The notes below the pieces were generated by a model. It did not search any database and was not told where the DNA came from. It saw nothing but the letters and a program-made list of their open reading frames with translations. Of a stretch of DNA of 64,000 bases, positions 36,167-46,976 are shown in pieces. Every line of letters begins with the position of its first letter. The first letter of the stretch is position 1. This DNA is from Pseudomonas sp. A34-9 (GTDB lineage Bacteria > Pseudomonadota > Gammaproteobacteria > Pseudomonadales > Pseudomonadaceae). The stretch lies in NCBI RefSeq assembly GCF_029543085.1, contig NZ_CP119967.1, positions 372,001 through 436,000 of the forward strand, written 5' to 3'. The translations under genes were made by a program, and so were the position numbers.

Positions 36167-36270
36167 GTGCCCCAGCATGGGTTTTTTGCCCCAATTTCAC
36201 GCTTATTAAGGTGTAAAGCGCCTGAATGCGGAAAATCTCGCCCTCTAATGTAGCGCCTTGAATCAAAAAT

Positions 36271-36314
36271 GACCCGTTTTGGTGCGCACAAAACCTTCTG
36301 CACATTAACTGGTT
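36271..36314. promoter_or_regulatory. Possible NtrC enhancer sites upstream of glnA
   Basis: A perfect TGGTGC half-site with a degraded partner at 36271-36285, and a GCACAT-N4-TGGT site at 36299-36312. They lie 105-150 bases upstream of the sigma-54 promoter, where NtrC enhancers are expected. Each match is only partial, so this is tentative. Confidence 0.35.
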
Positions 36315-36340
36315 AAACCTTGAGCAATTTCCGCTATAAT
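36313..36340 (+). promoter_or_regulatory. Sigma-70-type promoter of thiI
   Basis: A perfect TATAAT at 36335-36340 with a weak TTAAAC at 36313-36318 (spacing 16), 43 bases before the thiI start. Confidence 0.6.
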
Positions 36341-36382
36341 CCGCGCCCCCCTTTTTCGGCTGGCCGTTCGCGCGCTGTTTTC

Positions 36383-37837
36383 ATGAAACTAATCGTAAAA
36401 GTCTTCCCCGAGATCACCATCAAAAGCCGACCTGTCCGGACGAAGTTCATCCGCCAGTTGGCCAAGAACATCCGCACCGTGCTCCGCGACCTGGACCCGG
36501 CCGTGGTGGTGAACGGCGTGTGGGACAATCTCGAGCTGGAAACCCGCGTTACCGACCCCAAAGCCTTGAAAGAGATGGGTGAGCGCCTGACCTGCATGCC
36601 GGGCATCGCGCACTTTCTGCAGATCGACGAGTACCCGCTGGGCGACTTTGACGACATCACCGAGAAGTGCAAACAGCACTACGGCGATGCGCTGGCCGGA
36701 AAGATTTTCTCGGTACGTTGCAAGCGCGCCGGCAAGCACACCTTCAGCTCGATGGACGTCGAAAAATACGTCGGCAGCAAGCTGCGCCGTGAGTGCGGTG
36801 CTGCCGGTATCGACCTGAAAGCGCCGGAAATCGAAGTTCGCATCGAAGTTCGCGACAAACGGTTGTTTGTTATCCACAGCCAGCACAACGGCATCGGCGG
36901 CTACCCGCTCGGCGCCCTCGAGCAGACGCTGGTATTGATGTCCGGCGGCTTTGACTCGACCGTTGCGGCCTACCAGATCATTCGTCGCGGCCTGATGACG
37001 CACTTCTGCTTCTTCAATCTGGGCGGTCGTGCCCATGAATTGGGCGTGATGGAAGTCGCGCATTTCATCTGGAAGAAGTACGGCAGCTCGCAACGCGTGC
37101 TATTTGTCAGTGTTCCGTTCGAAGAAGTGCTGGGCGAAATTCTCGGCAAAGTCGATAACAGTCATATGGGCGTCGTATTGAAGCGTATGATGTTGCGCGC
37201 GGCCTCCAACATCGCCGACCGCCTGCAGATCGAGGCGCTGGTCACTGGCGAGGCGATCTCCCAGGTGTCGAGCCAGACGCTGCCGAACCTGTCGGTGATC
37301 GACTGTGTGACCGACAAACTGGTCCTGCGTCCGCTGATCGTGGCGCACAAGCAGGACATCATCGACACGGCCAACGAGATCGGCACTGCCGATTTCGCCC
37401 GGCACATGCCGGAATACTGCGGCGTTATCTCGGTCAATCCGAAAACCGCCGCCAAACGCGGTCGCGTTGAACACGAAGAGAAAGAATTCGACATGGCAGT
37501 CCTCGAGCGTGCGCTCGAAAACGCCAAACTGGTGCCGATCGATCGGGTGATCGACGAATTGGGCCAGGACGTACAGATTGAAGAAGTCAGCGAAGCACTG
37601 GCCGGCCAGATCGTGATCGACATCCGTCACCCGGATGCCGCCGAGGATGAGCCGCTGGAACTCGCTGGCGTAGAAGTACAGACGATGCCGTTCTACGCAG
37701 TGAACGCTCGTTTCAAGGAGCTGGATCCGACTCGCCAGTACCTGCTGTATTGCGACAAAGGCGTGATGAGTCGCCTGCATGCTCACCATTTGCTCAGTGA
37801 GGGGCATGCCAATGTGCGCGTTTATCGACCGAGCTAA
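36383..37837 (+). CDS. thiI: tRNA uracil 4-sulfurtransferase ThiI (with rhodanese domain)
   Basis: A 484-residue enzyme making 4-thiouridine at tRNA position 8 and supplying sulfur for thiamine. An N-terminal ferredoxin-like/THUMP region covers residues 1-165; the PP-loop [15 protein letters not shown] lies at about residues 183-197. The C-terminal rhodanese domain has its persulfide Cys457 in [10 protein letters not shown]. The length equals the two-function E. coli type. The ATG at 36383 is used since the earlier one overlaps the promoter. Confidence 0.96.
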   Translation: MKLIVKVFPEITIKSRPVRTKFIRQLAKNIRTVLRDLDPAVVVNGVWDNLELETRVTDPKALKEMGERLTCMPGIAHFLQIDEYPLGDFDDITEKCKQHYGDALAGKIFSVRCKRAGKHTFSSMDVEKYVGSKLRRECGAAGIDLKAPEIEVRIEVRDKRLFVIHSQHNGIGGYPLGALEQTLVLMSGGFDSTVAAYQIIRRGLMTHFCFFNLGGRAHELGVMEVAHFIWKKYGSSQRVLFVSVPFEEVLGEILGKVDNSHMGVVLKRMMLRAASNIADRLQIEALVTGEAISQVSSQTLPNLSVIDCVTDKLVLRPLIVAHKQDIIDTANEIGTADFARHMPEYCGVISVNPKTAAKRGRVEHEEKEFDMAVLERALENAKLVPIDRVIDELGQDVQIEEVSEALAGQIVIDIRHPDAAEDEPLELAGVEVQTMPFYAVNARFKELDPTRQYLLYCDKGVMSRLHAHHLLSEGHANVRVYRPS

Positions 37838-37976
37838 GTGCCCGGGGCTGTTTGCCTGTGGCCTGCGTCACCGGCCCCCCGACACCGCCGTCAAGCTGTA
37901 ACGGCCATGCCGGACACTACTGCTAATCGCTGCCAAGACTTGTCAGCAAACCGAATCCTCTGATCGAGATACACAA

Positions 37977-39797
37977 GTGATCGAAAATCTACGCAACATC
38001 GCCATCATCGCCCACGTTGACCATGGTAAAACCACCCTGGTAGACAAACTCCTGCGTCAATCCGGCACTCTGGAGCGCAACGAGCTCAACGACGAGCGCG
38101 TGATGGACTCCAACGACCAGGAAAAAGAGCGCGGTATTACCATTCTGGCGAAAAACACCGCCATCAACTGGAACGGCTACCACATCAACATCGTGGACAC
38201 CCCGGGCCACGCCGACTTCGGCGGCGAAGTTGAACGCGTAATGTCGATGGTTGACTCCGTTCTGCTGCTGGTTGACGCTCAAGACGGCCCTATGCCGCAA
38301 ACCCGTTTCGTGACCAAGAAGGCTTTCGAAGCCGGCCTGCGTCCAATCGTGGTGATCAACAAGGTTGACCGTCCAGGCGCGCGTCCGGACTGGGTTCTGG
38401 ACCAGATCTTCGACCTGTTCGACAACCTCGGTGCGACCGAAGAACAACTGGACTTCCAGGTTGTTTACGCCTCGGCCCTGAACGGCATTGCCGGTCTGGA
38501 TCACACCGACATGGCTGAAGACATGACCCCGCTGTACCAAGCGGTAGTCGACCACGTTCCGCCTCCGGCCGTTGACCGTGACGGTCCGTTCCAGATGCAG
38601 ATCTCCGCTCTGGACTACAACAGCTTCCTGGGTGTTATCGGTGTTGGCCGTATCGCTCGTGGTCGCGTCAAGCCGAACACCCCGGTTGTCGCTATCAGCG
38701 CCGACGGCAAGCGCCGCAACGGTCGTATCCTGAAGCTGATGGGTCACCACGGTCTGCACCGCATTGACGTTGAAGAAGCAGCGGCCGGCGACATCGTCTG
38801 CATCAGCGGCTTCGACGAGCTGTTCATCTCCGACACTCTGTGCGATATCAACACCGTCGAGGCGATGAAGCCGCTGACCGTTGACGAGCCAACCGTTTCC
38901 ATGACCTTCCAGGTAAACGACTCGCCATTCTGCGGTAAAGAAGGCAAGTTCGTGACCTCGCGTAACATCAAGGATCGTCTGGACAAAGAGCTGCTGTACA
39001 ACGTTGCACTGCGCGTTGAAGAAGGCGACTCGGCTGACAAGTTCAAGGTATCCGGCCGTGGTGAGCTGCACCTCTCGGTACTGATCGAAACCATGCGTCG
39101 CGAAGGCTTCGAGCTGGCCCTGGGCCGTCCTGAAGTGATCATCCGTGAAGTTGACGGCGTGAAGCAGGAACCGTTCGAAAACGTCACCATCGACATCCCT
39201 GAAGAATCGCAGGGCAAGGTCATGGAAGAGATGGGTCTGCGTAAGGGCGACCTGAGCAACATGGTGCCGGATGGCAAGGGCCGTGTTCGTCTGGAATACA
39301 ACATCCCTGCTCGCGGTCTGATCGGTTTCCGTAACCAGTTCCTGACCCTGACCAACGGTGCTGGCATCCTGACCTCGATCTTCGACCGTTACGCTCCAGT
39401 GAAGTCGGGCCACATGTCCGGCCGTCAGAACGGCGTTCTGGTTTCGGTTGAAACCGGCAAGGCACTGACTTACTCGCTGGAAACCCTGCAGGCTCGTGGC
39501 AAGCTGTTCGTAGAACACGGCCAGGAGATCTACAACGGTCAAATCGTTGGTCAGAACAGCCGCGACAACGACCTGGGTGTAAACCCAACCAAAGGCAAGA
39601 AGCTCGACAACATGCGTGCTTCGGGTAAAGACGAAACCATCGCTCTGGTACCACCTGTTCGCTTCACTCTGGAACAGGCTCTGGAATACATCCAGGAAGA
39701 CGAGCTGTGCGAAGTTACTCCTAAGTCCATCCGTCTTCGCAAGAAGATCCTGGACGAAAGCGAGCGTACCCGCGCTGCCAAGAAAGCCAAGGCGTAA
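37977..39797 (+). CDS. typA: Ribosome-associated GTPase TypA/BipA
   Basis: A 606-residue translational GTPase aiding ribosome assembly and stress adaptation. G1 [10 protein letters not shown]2 region RGITI, G3 [12 protein letters not shown]4 NKVD, then EF-G-like domains and the TypA-specific C-terminal domain. GTG start at 37977 ([20 protein letters not shown]), the usual TypA N-terminus. Single gene with its own terminator. Confidence 0.98.
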   Translation: MIENLRNIAIIAHVDHGKTTLVDKLLRQSGTLERNELNDERVMDSNDQEKERGITILAKNTAINWNGYHINIVDTPGHADFGGEVERVMSMVDSVLLLVDAQDGPMPQTRFVTKKAFEAGLRPIVVINKVDRPGARPDWVLDQIFDLFDNLGATEEQLDFQVVYASALNGIAGLDHTDMAEDMTPLYQAVVDHVPPPAVDRDGPFQMQISALDYNSFLGVIGVGRIARGRVKPNTPVVAISADGKRRNGRILKLMGHHGLHRIDVEEAAAGDIVCISGFDELFISDTLCDINTVEAMKPLTVDEPTVSMTFQVNDSPFCGKEGKFVTSRNIKDRLDKELLYNVALRVEEGDSADKFKVSGRGELHLSVLIETMRREGFELALGRPEVIIREVDGVKQEPFENVTIDIPEESQGKVMEEMGLRKGDLSNMVPDGKGRVRLEYNIPARGLIGFRNQFLTLTNGAGILTSIFDRYAPVKSGHMSGRQNGVLVSVETGKALTYSLETLQARGKLFVEHGQEIYNGQIVGQNSRDNDLGVNPTKGKKLDNMRASGKDETIALVPPVRFTLEQALEYIQEDELCEVTPKSIRLRKKILDESERTRAAKKAKA

Positions 39798-39812
39798 TTT
39801 AGCCCGAGCTTG

Positions 39813-39849
39813 AAAAAACGCCCCCGGTCGCGAGACCGGGGGCGTTTTT
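39813..39849 (+). terminator. Terminator after typA
   Basis: A 9-bp stem (CCCCCGGTC / GACCGGGGG), extended by AAAACG/CGTTTT pairs, with a GCGA loop and a T-run. It lies 16 bases past the typA stop. Confidence 0.93.
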
Positions 39850-39891
39850 GTTTGTCTGGGGGAAAGCAGGTTGAGTCTTGAGGATCAAGAG

Positions 39892-40039
39892 CCCCTCACC
39901 CTAGCCCTCTCCCGGAGGGAGAGGGGACTGATCGAGTTGTTCTTTGGCTTTGCATCGACCTGAGTAATCGAGTCGACCTCAGGTTTGGAAGCGACAGAGA
40001 TCGGCTCCCTCTCCCTCGGGAGAGGGCTGGGGTGAGGGG
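39892..40039. repeat. MITE-like dispersed repeat, copy 3
   Basis: 148 bp, with CCCCTCACCCTAGCCCTCTC at the left and GAGAGGGCTGGGGTGAGGGG at the right end. Same interior blocks as the other two copies (GGGAGAGGGGACTGATCGAGTTG, ATCGACCTGA, CTCAGGTTTGGAA). Located between typA and the YkgJ-type gene. Confidence 0.85.
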
Positions 40040-40075
40040 CTGGGATTTAACGGCTACCGAAGAACTCAGCGTCGT

Positions 40076-40513
40076 TCAGAAGCGCTCAATCGCGCGGAAA
40101 TTCTGCTCGCGCACGACTTCCTTCGGCTTGTAGGCGCAATACCCCGGCCGCGGGCCGATCTTCGGGTGATTGCGGCAGGTATCCGGGCGCTTGTCATAAA
40201 TGGTGCACAGGCGGCTCTTACGATCCAGGTAGTAGCAATCGTTGTTGCTCATGCGCTGGAGGGTGAAGATCCCCGACTTCTGATTGAAGCGCTCAACCAG
40301 GCCTTCCTTTTGCAGGCGCTTGGCGATGTTCTTCGGCGGATCGCCCAGCTCGAATTCGTCGACCACCCCGATGCGTACCAGATCCTTGATCTTCACCTCA
40401 ACCGGCAGCGTGCAGCAGCTGGACACGCAGGAACCGCACATCGGGGCTGAATATTTCGCCCATGTATCGAGACGATCGATCTCGGCGGCGGCAATCAGGT
40501 TGGGCTTCATCAT
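40076..40513 (-). CDS. YkgJ-family cysteine cluster protein
   Basis: A 145-residue cytosolic protein with the CxxCxxxC-type metal cluster: CGSCVSSCC near residues 27-34, then DCYYLD-x4-LCTIYDKRPDTCRNHP and PGYC. These cysteines probably bind zinc or an Fe-S cluster. Function of the family is unknown. It may start at either of two adjacent ATG codons (40513 or 40510). Confidence 0.88.
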   Translation of the reverse strand: MMKPNLIAAAEIDRLDTWAKYSAPMCGSCVSSCCTLPVEVKIKDLVRIGVVDEFELGDPPKNIAKRLQKEGLVERFNQKSGIFTLQRMSNNDCYYLDRKSRLCTIYDKRPDTCRNHPKIGPRPGYCAYKPKEVVREQNFRAIERF

Positions 40514-40773
40514 CGGGAGTTACCAGGTGTGTATGCATCAGGGCGCGCGATCATACCGGGACTGGTGGATTTTTGAACAACCTTTCGCCAGATTTTTTCT
40601 GCGTGCAGGCACATTGCCGGACAATTCGGCACGGCCCCTGCATTCATTAGCTCACTCGACAAGGTAATGCCGGGCTATCTCACAGTCTCGGGAAAAACTG
40701 CCGAACCAGAGCCGCTACCGTCGGTCAGACCGTCTAGGCTCAGACAATTCCCCGCTCGCTCGAGGTCCTATCG

Positions 40774-43224
40774 ATGACTCAAGAACCACTAGTTCGCGAA
40801 GCAGAGGTGGCCGCATTCCGCGATGCCGTCCTGACCAAGCTCACCTATGCAGTGGGCAAAGACCCCGATCACGCGTTCGACCATGACTGGTTCGAAGCCA
40901 TCGCCCTGGCAGCGCGTGATCACATGGTCGAACACTGGATGGACCACACCCGGCAGATCTATCGCAAAGGCCAGAAGCGGGTGTATTACCTCTCGCTGGA
41001 ATTTCTTATCGGCCGCTTGCTCTACGACAGCCTGAGCAACCTTGGCCTGCTCGACGTTGCCCGTGAAGCGTTGACTGAGCTCGGTGTCGACCTGGAACGC
41101 ATCCGTTTGCTGGAACCCGACGCGGCGCTTGGCAACGGCGGCCTCGGTCGTCTGGCCGCGTGCTTCATGGAAAGCATGTCGACCCTCGGCATCGCTGGCC
41201 ACGGTTATGGCATTCGTTACGAGCACGGGTTGTTCCGCCAGGCCATCGTCGATGGCTGGCAGCAGGAGCAGACCGAACACTGGCTGGATTTCGGCAACCC
41301 ATGGGAATTCGAACGGCCAGAAGTCGTCTACTCCATCGGCTTCGGCGGCAGCGTTGAAACCGTCACCGACGTCTCCGGCAAGTCCAAGCAAGTCTGGTCG
41401 CCGGCCGAAACCGTCCGCGCGATTGCTTACGACACGCCGGTGGTCGGCTGGCGCGGAGCGAGCGTCAACACCTTGCGGCTGTGGCGTGCACGGGCCATGG
41501 AAGATTTGCACCTTGAGCGTTTCAACGCCGGTGACCACCTCGGTGCCGTCGCCGAAGTGGCCCGTGCGGAGAGCATCTCCCGCGTGCTCTACCCGGCGGA
41601 CAGCACTGAAGCAGGGCAAGAGCTGCGCCTGCGTCAGGAGTACTTCTTCGTCGCGGCCTCCTTGCAGGATCTGCTGCGTCGTCACCGCAACATGCACACC
41701 TCGGTGCTGACCTTGGGCGATCACGCGGCGATCCAGCTCAACGATACGCACCCTTCGATTGCCGTCGCCGAGCTGATGCGTCAACTCGTCGACGTCTACG
41801 ACGTCGCGTGGGATGCCGCGTGGCAAGTGACTGTCGACACGCTGTCGTACACCAACCACACGCTGTTGCCGGAAGCGCTGGAGACCTGGCCGGTGGGTCT
41901 GATGGAACGCATGCTGCCACGGCACATGCAGATCATTTACCTGATCAATGCCCAGCACATCGATTCGCTGCGCGCCAAAGGCATTCACGATTTCGACGTG
42001 CTGCGTGCGGTGTCGCTGATCGAAGAAGACAACGGTCGTCGGGTACGCATGGGCAACCTCGCGTTCCTCGGTTCGCACAGCGTCAACGGCGTGTCCGGAC
42101 TGCATACGCAGTTGATGCGCAAAACCGTGTTCGCCGAACTGCACAAGCTCTACCCGGAGCGGATCAACAATAAAACCAACGGCATCACCTTTCGCCGCTG
42201 GTTGTATCAGGCCAACTCCGAACTGACCTCGATGCTGGTCGATGCGCTGGGGCCGGATTTGCTGGATAACCCTGAAGAGCGACTGCTCGATCTCGAACCG
42301 TTCGCGGAAAAAAACGCGTTCCGCAAAGCCTTCGCCGAGCAACGTCTGCATAGCAAAAAAGCGCTGGCCTATCTGATTCACGAACGCTTGGGCATTGCGG
42401 TCAACCCGGCGGCGATGTTCGACGTGCAGGTCAAACGCATCCACGAATACAAACGCCAGTTGCTCAACCTGATGCACACCGTGGCGCTGTATCAAGCGAT
42501 TCGCGCCGAGCCTGAAGTCGATTGGGTACCGCGAGTGAAGATCTTCGCCGGTAAAGCGGCGGCGAGTTATCACCAGGCCAAGCTGATCATCAAGCTGACC
42601 AACGACATCGCCCGCGTTGTGAACAACGACCCGACCGTGCGCGGCCTGCTGAAAGTGGTGTTTCTGCCCAACTACAACGTCAGCCTGGCAGAGAGCATCA
42701 TTCCGGCGGCGGACTTGTCCGAGCAGATTTCCACTGCAGGCTTCGAGGCGTCAGGCACCAGTAACATGAAGTTCGGCCTCAACGGCGCGCTGACCATTGG
42801 CACGCTGGACGGCGCCAACGTGGAAATGTGCGAGCGCATCGGCGCCGAGCACATGTTTATTTTCGGCCTCAGCGCGCAGCAGGTGGAGGCGCGCAAACAG
42901 AACCACGAGTTCAGCGCGTTGCCGGACATTGCCGCGTCGCATCGCTTGAACGATGTGCTGCAAGCGATCCGCAGCGGGGTGTTCTCGCCGGACGATACTT
43001 CGCGCTATACCGGGTTGATCGACTCGCTGGTGGATTACGACCGCTTCCTGGTCTGTGCCGACTTCGATTCGTACTGGGAAGCGCAGAAACGCGTTGAAGC
43101 GCATTGGCACGACGCCAATAGCTGGTGGCGTTCAGCGGTGCTCAATACGGCGCGGATGGGCTGGTTCTCCTCAGACCGGACGATTCGCGAGTACGCCACG
43201 GATATCTGGAAAGCACTGGAGTAA
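40774..43224 (+). CDS. glgP: Glycogen/starch/alpha-glucan phosphorylase
   Basis: An 816-residue PLP enzyme that releases glucose-1-phosphate from glycogen or maltodextrin. The PLP Lys666 lies in EASGTSNMKFGLNG; the N-terminal half carries RVYYLSLEFLIGR and LGNGGLGRLAACF. The length matches bacterial GlgP. Monocistronic here; no other glg genes in the window. Confidence 0.97.
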   Translation: MTQEPLVREAEVAAFRDAVLTKLTYAVGKDPDHAFDHDWFEAIALAARDHMVEHWMDHTRQIYRKGQKRVYYLSLEFLIGRLLYDSLSNLGLLDVAREALTELGVDLERIRLLEPDAALGNGGLGRLAACFMESMSTLGIAGHGYGIRYEHGLFRQAIVDGWQQEQTEHWLDFGNPWEFERPEVVYSIGFGGSVETVTDVSGKSKQVWSPAETVRAIAYDTPVVGWRGASVNTLRLWRARAMEDLHLERFNAGDHLGAVAEVARAESISRVLYPADSTEAGQELRLRQEYFFVAASLQDLLRRHRNMHTSVLTLGDHAAIQLNDTHPSIAVAELMRQLVDVYDVAWDAAWQVTVDTLSYTNHTLLPEALETWPVGLMERMLPRHMQIIYLINAQHIDSLRAKGIHDFDVLRAVSLIEEDNGRRVRMGNLAFLGSHSVNGVSGLHTQLMRKTVFAELHKLYPERINNKTNGITFRRWLYQANSELTSMLVDALGPDLLDNPEERLLDLEPFAEKNAFRKAFAEQRLHSKKALAYLIHERLGIAVNPAAMFDVQVKRIHEYKRQLLNLMHTVALYQAIRAEPEVDWVPRVKIFAGKAAASYHQAKLIIKLTNDIARVVNNDPTVRGLLKVVFLPNYNVSLAESIIPAADLSEQISTAGFEASGTSNMKFGLNGALTIGTLDGANVEMCERIGAEHMFIFGLSAQQVEARKQNHEFSALPDIAASHRLNDVLQAIRSGVFSPDDTSRYTGLIDSLVDYDRFLVCADFDSYWEAQKRVEAHWHDANSWWRSAVLNTARMGWFSSDRTIREYATDIWKALE

Positions 43225-43257
43225 CTTTCAGTTCGGCTCGATATAATCGCGCGCCGG

Positions 43258-43335
43258 AAAAGATCGCAGCCTTCGGCAGCTCCTGCACAGGTGTTCGCAT
43301 AACCCTGTAGGCGCTGCCGCAGGCTGCGATCTTTT
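43258..43335. repeat. REP-like palindrome (family B, AAGATCGCAGCC)
   Basis: Facing arms built on AAGATCGCAGCC-N4-GGCAGCTCCT and its complement, with mismatches. One of three copies of family B in the window (others near 56.5 and 58.6 kb). Located between glgP and the DUF2339 gene; a TATAAT at 43242-43247 lies just upstream. Confidence 0.85.
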
Positions 43336-43391
43336 TGGGTCAGGCTGCGCTAATCTTCCCGGATTGGCCTTTGCGCTTAGGGATATCGACC

Positions 43392-46300
43392 ATGCAATGG
43401 ATGTTCATGTTGATCGGGCTGGTGCTCGGCTGGCTGCTCGACGAGTCGTTCAGTGATGCGCTGTTGGGCGCGTTGCTGGGGCTGGTGATCGGGCAGACGC
43501 TGCGCATTGCGCGGCTTGGCTCGCAAGCGGCAGAGCAACAGCAGCAACTTGAGCAGGCGAAGGTCGCTTTGCAGGGTGTCGAGCAGCGGCTGTTTCTGCT
43601 GGAAGGCGCGCCCGTTCGTGCCGCGCCGCCACCGAGTGCAGCGCCTGTTGCCGAGCCAGTCGCAGAACCCGTCAAAACCGTCGAAGAAGCCCCCGCACCA
43701 GAGTTGGTCTGGGAGCTGCCAGCCGAACTCGAACCGATTTCCACTGCCGCCAGCGAAACCAGTCAACCGCTGCCCGCTGATGTGTGGCGCCTCGACGCCG
43801 TCACGCCCGAACCAGCAAAACCTGCCGAGCCCCGTGGCCCGAACCTGATCGAACGCGGCATCAGTGCTGCGCGTAACTGGCTGTTCGGCGGCAACACCGT
43901 GCTGCGCGTTGGCGTGGTGTTGTTGTTCTTCGGTCTGGCGTTCCTGCTGCGCTACGCCACCGAAGGCATGGTCGTGCCGATTGAGTTGCGTTACGCCGGT
44001 GTCGCGGCGGCCGCGTTGGCCTTGCTCGCGCTGGGCTGGTGGCTGCGGCGGCGCAACAGCAATTACGCGTTGATGCTGCAAGGCACCGGGATCGCGGTGC
44101 TGTACCTGACGGTGTTTGCGGCGATGCGTCTGCACCCGTTGCTCGATCCGTCCGCCGCGTTGGGATTGCTGGTCGCGGTGACGGTGTTCTCGGCGATTCT
44201 GGCGATCACTCAGGATGCTTTGGGGCTGGCGGCTGCGGCGGCATTGGGCGGTTTCGCCGCGCCGATCCTGACCTCGACCGGCGCCGGCAACCACGTCGCG
44301 CTGTTCAGTTATTTCGCACTGCTCAACGCCGGCATTCTCGCCATCGCCTGGTTCAAGGCCTGGCGTCTGCTGAACCTGATCGGCTTCGTCGGCACCTTCG
44401 GTATCGGTTTCGCCTGGGGCCTGCGCTCTTATGCGCCGGAGCTGTTGTGGAGCACCGAGCCATTCCTGATTCTGTTCTTTCTGATGTACCTCGCCATCGG
44501 TCTGTTGTTCGCTCGGCGCAAGTTGCTCGACATGCCAGATGCGCCGGCAGAGGGTGACCGTGATGCGTTACTGCACTGGTCTGCGCGCAAGGGCGATTAC
44601 GTCGACGGCACGATGCTGTTCGGTCCGCCGATTATTGGCTTCGGTTTGCAGTTCGCGCTGGTACAGCATCTGGAATTTGCCGCAGCGTTCAGTGCGCTGG
44701 CACTAGGCATGATCTATATGGCGCTGGCCAAGGTATTGATGGGCGGCCGCGCGGTGCTGCTGGGTGAAACCTGTCTGGCGCTCGGAGTGATTTTCGCCAG
44801 TCTGGCCATTCCGCTGGGGCTGGATGCGCGCTGGACCTCGGCGGCATGGGCGGTGGAAGGGGCGGGGATTTTCTGGCTCGGTTTGCGTCAGCAGCGGCCG
44901 TTCGCCCGGGCGTTTGCCTTGTTGCTACAACTCGGCTCCGCTTTGGCGTTCCTCAGTCAGTTGCAGGTTGGCGAAAGCACTCTGCTCGACGGTGCTCCAC
45001 TGGGCGCGCTGATGCTTGGCGTTGCCCTGCTGTTCAGCTTCTATCAATTGCGCAGGGCCGCACCGGATCAGGCCTCGCCTTGGGAGCGACAAGGTTTGCC
45101 GGTGTTGGCGTCTCTGGGCCTGACCTTCCTCTATCTGCTGGCGCCGTTGTTCTTCTTCGTCCAGACCACGGCAATCAGTTGGGCGCTGGCCGGGCTGGTG
45201 ACATTGTTTGTCGGTCTGCGGATTCAGTCGCGCACGTTCCTGTTCAGCGCGTTTGCCGTGCAGTTGCTCGGCGGCGCGTTGTTCCTGTTGCGTCTGCGAG
45301 GTGCCGGCGAGGATTCGGCGGCGGTGTTCAACGCCGGTTGGAGTGGCTTGCTCAGTGCTTCGCTGATCGGTCTTGCCTTGATCGGCGGCATGCTGTTGGC
45401 GGCCCGCGATGAAATGGTGCGCGGTGATGTACGTCTGCTGCGCGGTTTGTCGGTGGTGCTGTTGGCCGGTCTGGTGCTGATCAATCTGGCGGTGTTGTTT
45501 GTCCTGCCATGGCAGACCGCGAGCGCGGTGTGGGCGGCCAGCGGTTTGCTGATTATCTGGTTGAGCCTGTACCTCAAGCAGCGCGTGAGTTTTGTTTTCG
45601 GTTTGTTGTTGCAGGTGATCGGTGGCGCGGCGTTTTTGCTGGCCGGTCCGGAGTTGCTCGGGCCGCTGTCCAGCGAAGGTTTGAAACCGTTGGCCCATGG
45701 CGGATTCTGGACGCCGCTGGTGCTGGGGCTGGCGGCGATGATCGGTGCCTGGCGTCTGCAACTGGGTAATCATGCCGCGGCATTCGATGCGTTGAGTTTG
45801 CAGCGCTTGTCCGAGGTATTGCTGGTGTGGGGCGCGGGTTGGTGGGCGCTGGCGTGGGTGAGTGAAGTGCTGCGGTTTGCGCCGATTCACCTGCAGGGCA
45901 CCTTGTTGCTGCTGGTTGCCGCTGTGAGCGTGGCGCTGTGGACGCTGTTGTCGCTGCGCTTGAAATGGCCGGCGTTGGGCCTGCTCTGTACGTTGTTGAT
46001 TCCGGCGTCCGCTCTTGTGCTGCTCGGCGCCTGGCATTCGCGTTATCACCCGGCGGCGGATTTCGGCTGGCTGGCGTGGGCGGCGGTGTTCGCCGTGCAC
46101 TTCTTCAGCCTGCGGCGCCTGGCGCCGATGTTGCCTGCGCGCGCCTTGAGCACGGTGCATGTGCTCGGCTGTTGGTTGCTGATTGGCGTGTTGGCGCTGG
46201 AATTGCGTTACGGGCTGCTGCTGTTGTCCGAGCAATACAACGCCTGGCGTTGGCTGGGTTGGGCGATTCTGCCGAGCGTTTATCTGCTGCTGGCAGCGGC

Positions 46301-46976
46301 CCCGCGCTCCTGGCCGTGGCCGGTCGCAGCGTTTGCCCGCGAATACCGTTTGTACGCCGCTGCACCGCTGGCGGTGCTGATGCTCGCGTGGTTCTGGCTG
46401 GCCAATGGCGTCAGCGATGGCAACGCCGAACCGTTGCCGTATGTGCCGCTGCTTAACCCGCTGGAACTGGGTCTGTTGTTGGCTTTGTTTGGTGTTTACG
46501 TGTGGTCGCGCAGTGCGGTTTCGCAGCTGTCGATTCGTCAGGATTATGCCGAATACGCCACGCAACTGATCGCCGGGGTATCGCTGTTCGCCTTCTGCAC
46601 CGCGCTGGTGACCCGCGCCGCGCACCATTGGGCCGGGATTCCGTTCGAGCTCGATCAACTGCTCGCCTCGATGCTGGTGCAAGCCGGTTTGTCGATCGTC
46701 TGGACGCTGATGGCGCTCGGATTGATGATCGGCGGGCATCTTCGCCATCGTCGCGAAGTGTGGTTGATCGGCGCGGCGCTGATTGCGCTGGTGGTGGCCA
46801 AACTGATTTTTGTCGAACTGAGCAACCGTGGCGGCCTCGCCCGGATCGTCTCGTTTATCGGCGTTGGCGTGTTGCTGCTGGTGGTTGGTTATTTCGCACC
46901 GCTACCGCCCAAACGCGTCGAAGCTGAGCCGGCGGCGGACAAACCGGCCCCGGACACCGAAGGAGTTGCATCTTGA
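43392..46976 (+). CDS. DUF2339 domain giant membrane protein
   Basis: A 1194-residue inner-membrane protein. After a first TM (residues 1-18) and a GxxxG-rich second segment there is a Gln-rich coiled coil and a Pro/Glu/Ala-rich linker to about residue 155. The rest is roughly 25-30 TM helices in the DUF2339 pattern (GNTVLRVGVVLLFFGLAFLLRYA; GGFAAPIL). Function unknown. The ATG at 43392 is used because the upstream part is in the repeat. Its stop overlaps the TTG start of the DUF3999 gene; the two always travel together. Confidence 0.9.
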   Translation: MQWMFMLIGLVLGWLLDESFSDALLGALLGLVIGQTLRIARLGSQAAEQQQQLEQAKVALQGVEQRLFLLEGAPVRAAPPPSAAPVAEPVAEPVKTVEEAPAPELVWELPAELEPISTAASETSQPLPADVWRLDAVTPEPAKPAEPRGPNLIERGISAARNWLFGGNTVLRVGVVLLFFGLAFLLRYATEGMVVPIELRYAGVAAAALALLALGWWLRRRNSNYALMLQGTGIAVLYLTVFAAMRLHPLLDPSAALGLLVAVTVFSAILAITQDALGLAAAAALGGFAAPILTSTGAGNHVALFSYFALLNAGILAIAWFKAWRLLNLIGFVGTFGIGFAWGLRSYAPELLWSTEPFLILFFLMYLAIGLLFARRKLLDMPDAPAEGDRDALLHWSARKGDYVDGTMLFGPPIIGFGLQFALVQHLEFAAAFSALALGMIYMALAKVLMGGRAVLLGETCLALGVIFASLAIPLGLDARWTSAAWAVEGAGIFWLGLRQQRPFARAFALLLQLGSALAFLSQLQVGESTLLDGAPLGALMLGVALLFSFYQLRRAAPDQASPWERQGLPVLASLGLTFLYLLAPLFFFVQTTAISWALAGLVTLFVGLRIQSRTFLFSAFAVQLLGGALFLLRLRGAGEDSAAVFNAGWSGLLSASLIGLALIGGMLLAARDEMVRGDVRLLRGLSVVLLAGLVLINLAVLFVLPWQTASAVWAASGLLIIWLSLYLKQRVSFVFGLLLQVIGGAAFLLAGPELLGPLSSEGLKPLAHGGFWTPLVLGLAAMIGAWRLQLGNHAAAFDALSLQRLSEVLLVWGAGWWALAWVSEVLRFAPIHLQGTLLLLVAAVSVALWTLLSLRLKWPALGLLCTLLIPASALVLLGAWHSRYHPAADFGWLAWAAVFAVHFFSLRRLAPMLPARALSTVHVLGCWLLIGVLALELRYGLLLLSEQYNAWRWLGWAILPSVYLLLAAAPRSWPWPVAAFAREYRLYAAAPLAVLMLAWFWLANGVSDGNAEPLPYVPLLNPLELGLLLALFGVYVWSRSAVSQLSIRQDYAEYATQLIAGVSLFAFCTALVTRAAHHWAGIPFELDQLLASMLVQAGLSIVWTLMALGLMIGGHLRHRREVWLIGAALIALVVAKLIFVELSNRGGLARIVSFIGVGVLLLVVGYFAPLPPKRVEAEPAADKPAPDTEGVAS

